Assembly (NCBI GenBank): GCA_020427905.1
Contig: JAGQNU010000062.1
Coordinates: forward strand, 1 to 12,683
DNA length: 12,683 nucleotides
Direction of reading: 5' to 3'
Source: Candidatus Saccharimonadota bacterium
GTDB lineage: Bacteria > Patescibacteriota > Saccharimonadia > Saccharimonadales > UBA7683
Positions 6,581 to 11,828 of this stretch are shown here, piece by piece; position 1 is the first letter of the stretch; every line of letters begins with the position of its first letter. The position numbers were made by a program, and so were the translations under genes. The notes beneath the pieces were generated by a model. The model was not told the DNA's origin and searched no databases. It saw only the letters and a list, made by a program, of their open reading frames with translations.

Positions 6581-9043
6581 ATGAAACGTAAAACACAAAC
6601 ACTGTTGGGGTACGTCTTCGGGGCAGTCTTTATAGCACTTGTTAGCTTCTCTGCTCTGTACACTACCGCTAATGCGGTGGCCGAGACGTTCACGGTAACG
6701 AACACAAACGACTCTGGCGCTGGCTCTCTCAGGCAGGCTATTACAGATGCCAATAGCAACGCCAATGCTTCAGATATGGACATCATTGACTTTGCCATCC
6801 CAGGCTCAGAAGTCCATACAATTACGCTCGATACTCCCCTACCCGCTATTACTGAGAAGGTGACAATTGATGGTTATACGCAGACTGGCGCGAGCGAGAA
6901 TACCACAGTAAGCCCTAACCCGATCGATAGTGTTATCAAGATTGAGATTTCAGGTGCGAGCTACACGCCACCAGGCAATGCCAATGGAGGCGAAGCGAGT
7001 GGTCTGGTCATTAACGCTGACGATTCGATTGTGCAGGGTCTTTCAATTTTTGGTTTCTCCGCCTTAACAAATGGTCTCCCGACTGAAAATGCCAATGTTG
7101 GTGTGGCTGCCGGTGTCTCAAATGCGAGCATACTCGGGAACTACATAGGTGTGAAGGCTGATGGCCAGACCATCGGAGACGGTAACAATTGGGTGTCGCT
7201 TGGTGATGCTGGTACAGGGACACTACTCGGTAGTGCTAGTCCAGCTGATAGAAACATCCTGTATGCAAAAAGCACTTACAACCAATCTGGTGCAGTTATG
7301 CTATCTGGTAGCAATGGATTTATGTATGGCAACTATGTCCAAATAGCGCGCGATGGCATAACTGACTTCTCTCCAGAGGCGGCAGATGCTAATGGGCTCA
7401 CTGGACCATTTACGATCGCAGTGAATATCATTCAGAACGGTGGTTATACAATTGGTGGCCCCGCATCAGGTGAGAAGAACCTAATCTCTGGCGGTACGAT
7501 GCTAATTGGCCTCAATGGCGACAATAATACGATCCAAAGCAATCTCCTTGGTACTGATTACTCGGGTACGGTGCGTTCGTCGATATCGAACGGTCTTGGC
7601 GTAGGCGCAACCACTGGTAACGGCAATCTCGTTGGCGGTGTCAATAACGGCGAAGGCAACTTGATAGCCGGCGTAAAGGGTATTGGTGTCGGCGCATGGT
7701 CGTTTACTGTTGACCAGTATGCTATGACGCTCACGCCAACAAAAAACGCCTTCCTTGGTAATACTATTCGTGACATTGGCGTCTTTAACCTCAATGTGTT
7801 TGGGTACTCAAACCAAGGCATCGACATCGCGCGGTACACTGACACGAGTAATCCAGCAGACTTTTTACCAGATGAGTTTTACGAGTATGGGCCAAACATC
7901 AATGATACGGGAGATGGTGATGCAGGCGCTAACGGTACAATAAACTACCCAGTGTTGAAGACCGCTAAGCAAGTTGGAGACCAGCTGACGGTAACATACG
8001 ATCTTGATGCCGCGGACTCCCCTACCGATGCCTATAGGGTAGAGTTCTATGCAAACTCGGAGAGTACCATATTTGGTTACGGTCCTGGTGAGCAATATCT
8101 CGGTGCTGCAGATGGTGTCTCGCCTGGCACAAATAAGACAGCTACTCTAACAGTACCCGGGAATCTATATCGGCAGGCACTATCGGCCACAACGACAGCC
8201 GTTGATGGTACGACAAACTCCGGATATGGTGCTACCAGTGAGTTCTCGAAGAACCTCAGTGTTGCCTCTGACGCCGATAGCGATGCTGACAGTGTGATAG
8301 ACGCTATCGAGGCTGCAGCACCAAATAACGGTGATGGTAATGATGACGGAATACCAGATAGCACACAAGCCACGGTAACCAGCTTGCAAGACTTTGATAA
8401 CAATCACTGGGTTACGATTGTCACGACCGGGTGCTCTGAGAACAACCGCGTCTCGTCACTGAGCCTGTCCGACACCAACCACAAAGATAACGGCTACAGC
8501 TATCCATACGGTCTGATCGACTTCACACTGAACTGCTCTCGAGGCGATACAGTAAATCTCACCAAGTATACCTTTGTGAACACACCAGCAGACCAGTTTG
8601 CGGTCAGAAAATATGATCCGACTACTGAGACATTTAAAGATCTACCCGGTGCCAGTCTCACTAACGTGACTGTTGGTGGTGAGCCCGCCCTGAAGCTCGC
8701 GTACAGCATCCAGGATGGTAGCGAGCTTGATGATGACCGTACAGCCAACGGAGTGATTGTTGACCCAGTTGGCCTCGCAACAGAAACAACTACTCTCGCA
8801 GCAACTGGTGTGTATGCATTACCGCTCGTGGTAGTAGCCCTGGCCCTTATGCTCGCGGGAGTCATAAGCTATGTCGACTACAGGCGTCACAAGAAGATGC
8901 TCAAGCAATCCTTTAGTAAACAAGCTAAGACATACACCTATTGGCACCACCTTAAGGTGGTGACCATACCACTTATGAAGTACCGAGTCACGATTACACT
9001 TGATAAAAAGACAACTCGTCAACGACCTCAAAAACAAAACTAG
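6581..9043 (+). CDS. Secreted beta-helix surface protein with choice-of-anchor U-like region and sortase-like tail
   Basis: The 820-residue protein starts with a signal peptide (KRK, then a hydrophobic core, cleavage near ANAVA, residue about 35). VTNTNDSGAGSLRQAI just after it is the typical opening of right-handed parallel beta-helix adhesin-like proteins. The body to about residue 450 is rich in Gly, Asn and Thr with repeated turn motifs such as GNxIG and GxxNLI. Near residue 560 a DADSDADS stretch resembles calcium-binding thrombospondin-3 repeats. It is followed by GDGNDDGIPDS and later DDDRTANGVIVDP, the hallmark of the choice-of-anchor U domain. At 739-743 LAATG precedes a membrane helix and a basic stretch (DYRRHKK), resembling a sortase signal, but about 50 more residues follow. 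The likely role is adhesion or cell contact. The start at 6581 (not 6536) puts the signal peptide at the N-terminus and fits the -10 box. Confidence 0.85.
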   Translation: MKRKTQTLLGYVFGAVFIALVSFSALYTTANAVAETFTVTNTNDSGAGSLRQAITDANSNANASDMDIIDFAIPGSEVHTITLDTPLPAITEKVTIDGYTQTGASENTTVSPNPIDSVIKIEISGASYTPPGNANGGEASGLVINADDSIVQGLSIFGFSALTNGLPTENANVGVAAGVSNASILGNYIGVKADGQTIGDGNNWVSLGDAGTGTLLGSASPADRNILYAKSTYNQSGAVMLSGSNGFMYGNYVQIARDGITDFSPEAADANGLTGPFTIAVNIIQNGGYTIGGPASGEKNLISGGTMLIGLNGDNNTIQSNLLGTDYSGTVRSSISNGLGVGATTGNGNLVGGVNNGEGNLIAGVKGIGVGAWSFTVDQYAMTLTPTKNAFLGNTIRDIGVFNLNVFGYSNQGIDIARYTDTSNPADFLPDEFYEYGPNINDTGDGDAGANGTINYPVLKTAKQVGDQLTVTYDLDAADSPTDAYRVEFYANSESTIFGYGPGEQYLGAADGVSPGTNKTATLTVPGNLYRQALSATTTAVDGTTNSGYGATSEFSKNLSVASDADSDADSVIDAIEAAAPNNGDGNDDGIPDSTQATVTSLQDFDNNHWVTIVTTGCSENNRVSSLSLSDTNHKDNGYSYPYGLIDFTLNCSRGDTVNLTKYTFVNTPADQFAVRKYDPTTETFKDLPGASLTNVTVGGEPALKLAYSIQDGSELDDDRTANGVIVDPVGLATETTTLAATGVYALPLVVVALALMLAGVISYVDYRRHKKMLKQSFSKQAKTYTYWHHLKVVTIPLMKYRVTITLDKKTTRQRPQKQN

Positions 9044-9053
9044 TAACTAAAAA

Positions 9054-9079
9054 GAGACAGCGATGCTGTCTCATTTTTA
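9054..9079. terminator. Hairpin terminator between convergent genes
   Basis: GAGACAGC (9054-9061) pairs with GCTGTCTC (9065-9072) over a GAT loop. The plus strand runs on into ATTTTT, and the minus strand reads out into TTTTTAG. It can end the surface protein transcript and the minus-strand transcript of the 109-residue gene. Confidence 0.9.
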
Positions 9080-9089
9080 TGGATGTAGC

Positions 9090-9419
9090 CTACTTTTTGT
9101 TGATTGGTTTGCGGCCGCCACTGCGGTTCATCTCTCGTTCTTGTCCCGCGGATCGCTCATCATCAATAATATTGGCCTGTGAGAACGTGTCTTTACGTAC
9201 ACCACGAGCAATAGTTGAACCACCGACTACAAGATCGCGTGTCATGTCCGCGAACTCGGCATCGACGTCGGCTTGCTCGCCCTCACCCACTGGAAACTCC
9301 TCATTGAGTTTGCCTTGTGGTAGATCTTCAGCGTCAAAGTTGCCAGCGTGGTATGTGCCATCACCTGTGAACTCGGTGAAGCTATCCATCTGCGTGTTCT
9401 CTTGAGTGGTTTGTGCCAT
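9090..9419 (-). CDS. Hypothetical acidic protein, 109 residues
   Basis: I recognise no family. The protein is hydrophilic and probably disordered for much of its length, acidic in the first 60 residues (Glu, Asp, Gln, Gly) and basic at the end (RKPINKK). There is no membrane segment. GAAAGGA lies 7 bases before the ATG and makes a good ribosome site; its GAAA overlaps the foot of a large palindrome just upstream (9430-9487). It is the last gene of the minus-strand run that begins with valS, and ends at the terminator near 9054. It may be co-transcribed with the GC-rich gene upstream, since I see no convincing promoter of its own. Confidence 0.65.
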   Translation of the reverse strand: MAQTTQENTQMDSFTEFTGDGTYHAGNFDAEDLPQGKLNEEFPVGEGEQADVDAEFADMTRDLVVGGSTIARGVRKDTFSQANIIDDERSAGQEREMNRSGGRKPINKK

Positions 9420-9429
9420 TGTTTGTTCC

Positions 9430-9487
9430 TTTCAGTTTTTGTTTTGATCACTACTACTGTAGTGAGTGATCAAAATGTTGACTGAAA
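9430..9487. repeat. Two-tier palindrome upstream of the 109-residue gene
   Basis: TTTTGATCACT (9442-9452) and AGTGATCAAAA (9465-9475) are perfect 11-bp arms. Outside them, after 5 bases on each side, TTTCAGT (9430-9436) pairs with ACTGAAA (9481-9487). The centre also pairs (ACTAC/GTAGT). The outer arm overlaps the Shine-Dalgarno region of the 109-residue gene, so it may be an operator, an mRNA hairpin hiding the ribosome site, or both. Confidence 0.75.
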
Positions 9488-9502
9488 CAGGAGGTAGGGT
9501 TT

Positions 9503-9515
9503 TGAAAAGGAAGAG
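9503..9515. repeat. Inverted repeat A, left arm (13 bp)
   Basis: TGAAAAGGAAGAG is the perfect inverse of 10281-10293. The two arms enclose the GC-rich gene, its 3' three-way structure and most of its leader, but not its promoter. Confidence 0.85.
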
Positions 9516-9525
9516 CGTGTCGCCG

Positions 9526-9585
9526 AGCCGGCGGAGGTGTATGGCGCGTTGCGCCAACCTGGTGTAGACCAGTCCTCCGCCGGCT
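9526..9585 (-). ncRNA. Three-way-junction RNA structure after the GC-rich gene
   Basis: A 12-bp outer stem (9526-9537 with 9574-9585, core GCCGGCGGAGG) encloses two hairpins: TGGCGC/GCGCCA (9542-9547 with 9551-9556, loop of 3) and CTGGT/ACCAG (9559-9563 with 9568-9572, loop of 4). Joining segments are 4, 2 and 1 bases. It lies 15 bases past the stop codon at 9601. It may act as a terminator-like 3' end or a protein-binding RNA; no U-tract follows directly. It is listed on the strand of the gene, but the DNA could fold either way. Confidence 0.6.
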
Positions 9586-9600
9586 GCCGGCGCCCGTTGG

Positions 9601-10125
9601 TCAGGCCGCGCGGCCCGGCTGGGGCTTCTGCCCCTTGGGCTGCTTCATGCGGTTGCGGATCTCCTTGTCGCGCGCGGACTTGCCCGCCTTGCGCGGGTCT
9701 CGGCCCTTGCCGCCCTTGCGGGCCTTGGGGGCACGGGTACCGCGTCGCAGATCGTCATCCAGCCGCTTCACATCGCCGATGGCGTCACGGAGACGCGCGG
9801 AGTTGCGGGGGCTGAGACGGTCCAGCGGCGACATCTGCAACGCCTTCAGGGAGTCGTCCGTGATGAGCCCGGGCTCGGCGAAGCCGGAGTCGAGCGCAGC
9901 CAGACGTGCCTCCTCGAGGCAGTACAGGTAGTGCATGAACAGGACGTCGCGGCGGTTCTGCTTCTTGCCGCCCTTGAGGTACTGCTCGTAGCGCTTGGTG
10001 ATCCACGCGAAGGGGGTCTTCTCGTGCTTCACCAGCAGCGCCGTGCACTCCTTGGCCAGCAACACCATGTCGGTGTCACCGGCGTCGACTCGCAGGGACA
10101 TGGGGAACTTCGGGAACTCGATCAT
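9601..10125 (-). CDS. GC-rich basic protein of the inverted-repeat unit A
   Basis: I recognise no family. From the ATG at 10125 the product is 174 residues. Residues 1-120 look helical (KECTALLVKHEK, RRDVLFMHYLYCLEEARLAAL). The last 50 residues are a Lys/Arg/Gly/Pro tail (for example KARKGGKGRDPRKAGKSAR) that suggests nucleic-acid binding. The frame is open to another ATG at 10206, but I prefer 10125: AGGAG stands 11 bases before it, and the bias to G or C in third positions begins exactly there (28 of the first 30 codons, against about 16 of 27 in the stretch upstream). The composition differs sharply from all neighbours, suggesting transfer from a GC-rich source. It lies between the arms of inverted repeat A. 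Faint similarity to the product of 10463-10837 hints at a shared family. Confidence 0.75.
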   Translation of the reverse strand: MIEFPKFPMSLRVDAGDTDMVLLAKECTALLVKHEKTPFAWITKRYEQYLKGGKKQNRRDVLFMHYLYCLEEARLAALDSGFAEPGLITDDSLKALQMSPLDRLSPRNSARLRDAIGDVKRLDDDLRRGTRAPKARKGGKGRDPRKAGKSARDKEIRNRMKQPKGQKPQPGRAA

Positions 10126-10217
10126 CGTACGATGGTCTCCTCTTGAACTGATGGTTGGGTGCACCCTCATCTGTAGACCGTAGTCGTAGACAAGGTTCTC
10201 ATCCATCAGCCGAAGCT

Positions 10218-10271
10218 TCTAGACGAGATCAATGGAGCGGTATTGGTGATGCTCCATAGAACTCGTCTAGA
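10218..10271 (-). promoter_or_regulatory. Leader hairpin with symmetric internal loop
   Basis: TCTAGACGAG (10218-10227) pairs with CTCGTCTAGA (10262-10271). After a 4-by-4 internal loop, ATGGAGC (10232-10238) pairs with GCTCCAT (10251-10257) over a 12-base loop. It sits in the predicted 5' leader of the GC-rich gene, 11 bases before the alternative ATG at 10206. Confidence 0.7.
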
Positions 10272-10280
10272 TGTACGGTA

Positions 10281-10293
10281 CTCTTCCTTTTCA
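10281..10293. repeat. Inverted repeat A, right arm (13 bp)
   Basis: CTCTTCCTTTTCA matches the left arm (9503-9515) base for base in inverse. On the minus-strand transcript it would lie about 45 bases after the RNA start. Confidence 0.85.
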
Positions 10294-10308
10294 GTTGTAA
10301 GGTACGAT

Positions 10309-10335
10309 GTTGCTGCTACCACTGAGGTGCGCAAC
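10309..10335 (-). promoter_or_regulatory. 5'-terminal hairpin of the unit A transcript
   Basis: GTTGC (10309-10313) and GCAAC (10331-10335) pair, with an inner ACC/GGT helix (10318-10320 with 10326-10328). It lies between the promoter and inverted-repeat arm, the same order as in unit B. Confidence 0.5.
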
Positions 10336-10345
10336 GTCAGGATAC

Positions 10346-10374
10346 ATATTAGCATAGATTTAATTAAATGTCAA
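10346..10374 (-). promoter_or_regulatory. Strong promoter of unit A
   Basis: On the minus strand a perfect TTGACA (10374-10369), a 17-base spacer and TGC-TAATAT (-10 at 10351-10346) are seen. The RNA start would fall near 10339, giving a leader of over 200 bases to the ATG at 10125. The promoter is outside the inverted repeat. Confidence 0.8.
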
Positions 10375-10393
10375 TGCTAAAACAACATAATAT

Positions 10394-10456
10394 AAAAAAA
10401 ATCAATACTTGCAAATCTACACACTGCACCGGGGTGGGGGCTCATGCCCCCACCCC
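10394..10456 (-). terminator. 3' hairpin and T-tract of unit B
   Basis: An 11-bp GC stem (10431-10441 with 10446-10456, TCAT loop) begins 6 bases past the stop codon at 10463. On the minus strand it is followed by 8 bases, then the inverted-repeat arm (10422-10408), then after 6 bases a run of eight T (10401-10394). The T-run lies just past the arm, not the GC hairpin, so RNA may end only after the arm is copied. Confidence 0.7.
10408..10422. repeat. Inverted repeat B, left arm (15 bp)
   Basis: CTTGCAAATCTACAC is the perfect inverse of 10901-10915. The arms enclose the 124-residue gene and its 3' hairpin, leaving the promoter outside. Confidence 0.9.
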
Positions 10457-10462
10457 AGCTGA

Positions 10463-10837
10463 TTAGACGGCTTTCAATCCGGTACTGACCATTGCCTTGA
10501 GGCTGTAGAGCGCATCCACCAGCGCCATGTGCTCTTGGCGAGTCAGCGCTGGTTTGCGGTGCGTTGGTCGACGAATCGCCGCTTGTTCTGCCGGTGTCAA
10601 CAGGTTGAACTGCGACAGGTTCTTGGCATATCTGCGACATGCTTCGAGACGCTTCCAGTAGAGCATGTGCAGTGTTCTGCGCATCTCTAGAGGTGTTCCA
10701 TACCGCAGCCGCCTTAGTTGCCTCGGGAAGAGGTACTTGTGGGCAGCGTTGCTCTTGTAGACCTCTCGGGCGACTCGGACAACTTGCTTGTTGTCTTCGC
10801 TACCCACGAGGTACTCCGATGGGATGTAAAGATCCAT
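10463..10837 (-). CDS. Basic helical protein of the inverted-repeat unit B
   Basis: I recognise no family. The 124-residue product is basic and appears wholly helical, with Arg-rich helices (RQLRRLRY, EMRRTLHMLYWKRLEACRRYA), a TPAEQAAI turn-helix and a final helix (EHMALVDALYSLKAM). It has no signal or membrane segment. Small DNA- or RNA-binding protein is a fair guess, no more. AGAAGGA stands 11 bases before the ATG, the same spacing as in unit A. The gene follows the valS-EPSPS-like operon in the same direction; its promoter begins just 3 bases past that operon's stop codon. A short leader hairpin (GTGAC/GTCAC, 10860-10864 with 10879-10883) precedes the ribosome site. Confidence 0.75.
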   Translation of the reverse strand: MDLYIPSEYLVGSEDNKQVVRVAREVYKSNAAHKYLFPRQLRRLRYGTPLEMRRTLHMLYWKRLEACRRYAKNLSQFNLLTPAEQAAIRRPTHRKPALTRQEHMALVDALYSLKAMVSTGLKAV

Positions 10838-10900
10838 GGAGTGTGTAGTCCTTCTAGTCGTGACGGATGTAACAGGGTGTCACCGCATAGGCAGCTCCTG

Positions 10901-10915
10901 GTGTAGATTTGCAAG
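10901..10915. repeat. Inverted repeat B, right arm (15 bp)
   Basis: GTGTAGATTTGCAAG matches the left arm in inverse without a mismatch. Next to it, a TCACAC/GTGTGA hairpin (10918-10923 with 10931-10936) would form at the very 5' end of the minus-strand RNA. Confidence 0.9.
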
Positions 10916-10943
10916 GTTCACACACCCACCGTGTGATTACTAT

Positions 10944-10971
10944 ATAATAACACATTCTACTAAAATAACAA
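10944..10971 (-). promoter_or_regulatory. Promoter of unit B
   Basis: TTGTTA (-35, 10971-10966), 16 bases, then TGT-TATTAT (-10, 10949-10944) on the minus strand. The sequence TAGCATTGnnATTT around the -35 is shared with the unit A promoter. The stop codon of the upstream gene is the TAG of this motif. Confidence 0.65.
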
Positions 10972-10973
10972 TG

Positions 10974-11828
10974 CTAGTGTGTCTTGATACGTGAGTCGTC
11001 TAAAAATTGCCAAAATTGTGGCCACGTTTTATTAACGGCCCGCCTAGCTGTCTCGGTTACGCGGCGCTCTTGGTAACGCATTGCGAGTGCTTGTACAATG
11101 CGGTGGTCTGGTGAGTCGATTACGCCGGCATTTAGCAATCGTCTCATCTCCTCTACTCTATTTGTCTCGTGATTGCGCAGCTGGGGCCAGAGCGAGGCGC
11201 CGTCATCGATCGTGAGAACACCAAAGGCGACGGCGAATGGATAATCTTCTGCTTGTTGCGGATCAAAATCTACTGTGTTGGTTTGTAGCCAGTGGTAGAA
11301 CGCCTCTGCTTGTCGTTGGATGGTCTGATCTGTTCTTGGCCCCCATCCTTGCTTGTACTGCTCTTTGGCGGCTACGCTCATGTGGAGGTGGTAGGGAGCG
11401 TCCTCTAGGGAGTCAACAGGTGTATCAGTAAAGAGGACTTTGGCGCTGGCCCACTGAGAGGTACCACCATCAAGTTGTAGTAGCGCCTCGAACGGATAGT
11501 TGATGGTCCCTGGGTCATCATGCAGTGTGCGGGTCTGGAGTGTGCCGCGTGTGATAATCTTTTGGTTAGAATTTTTCAGCCATAGCAAATACTGCGTAAA
11601 TCGATAGAGCGTGCCCGACTCGCCGACATCAAGTGACCTACCACTCCCCCAGTCGCTTAATACACGAAGTAGAGCCAGTAGGTCGTCCCCCAGCTCGGAT
11701 TGGTGAGCGAGCAAGTACTCTCGTACATCATCTTTGCCAGCTTGAATATCAAGCATGCCCATTCGAATCATCCATGCTTTATCGAGCGGTATAAGTGCCT
11801 GAAGTTCTGGAGGCAGACTGTTCTTCAT
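10974..11828 (-). CDS. Compact EPSP synthase-like protein
   Basis: The 284-residue product carries a series of weak matches to EPSP synthase (AroA) in the right order. These are LDKAWMIR near residue 16 (like PGDKSxxxR), VGESGTLYRF near 70 (like GNAGTxxR), LDGGTSQWASAKVLF near 120 (like SSQxLxALLL), APYHLHM (like KPYixM), then DFDPQQAEDYPFAVAF (like the D-x-SSA-x-YFLAAA strand) and DHRIVQALAM near 247 (like DHRIAMAxA). EPSP synthases join shikimate-3-phosphate and PEP, but are about 430 residues long; this one is a third shorter. The fold may be kept with a changed function, since bacteria of this type generally lack aromatic amino acid synthesis. Its ATG shares a base with the valS stop (TGATG), so the two are probably translated together. 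It is a family call made by eye. Confidence 0.5.
   Translation of the reverse strand: MKNSLPPELQALIPLDKAWMIRMGMLDIQAGKDDVREYLLAHQSELGDDLLALLRVLSDWGSGRSLDVGESGTLYRFTQYLLWLKNSNQKIITRGTLQTRTLHDDPGTINYPFEALLQLDGGTSQWASAKVLFTDTPVDSLEDAPYHLHMSVAAKEQYKQGWGPRTDQTIQRQAEAFYHWLQTNTVDFDPQQAEDYPFAVAFGVLTIDDGASLWPQLRNHETNRVEEMRRLLNAGVIDSPDHRIVQALAMRYQERRVTETARRAVNKTWPQFWQFLDDSRIKTH

Noticed and set aside
6535..6798. Long N-terminal extension of the methyltransferase
   Set aside because: It would run through the divergent promoter and the surface protein signal peptide; GTG at 6534 has its own GGAGG.
9526..9585. Integron attC site
   Set aside because: The structure has two inner hairpins and lacks the paired R and L boxes with the conserved GTTRRRY core.
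9537..10146. Several plus-strand open frames through the GC-rich gene
   Set aside because: GC-rich coding DNA leaves other frames free of stops; the minus frame has the ribosome site, codon bias and promoter.
9503..10915. Insertion sequence or MITE with terminal inverted repeats
   Set aside because: No transposase motif is visible in either ORF, and I see no target-site duplication outside the arms; the promoters also lie outside the repeats.
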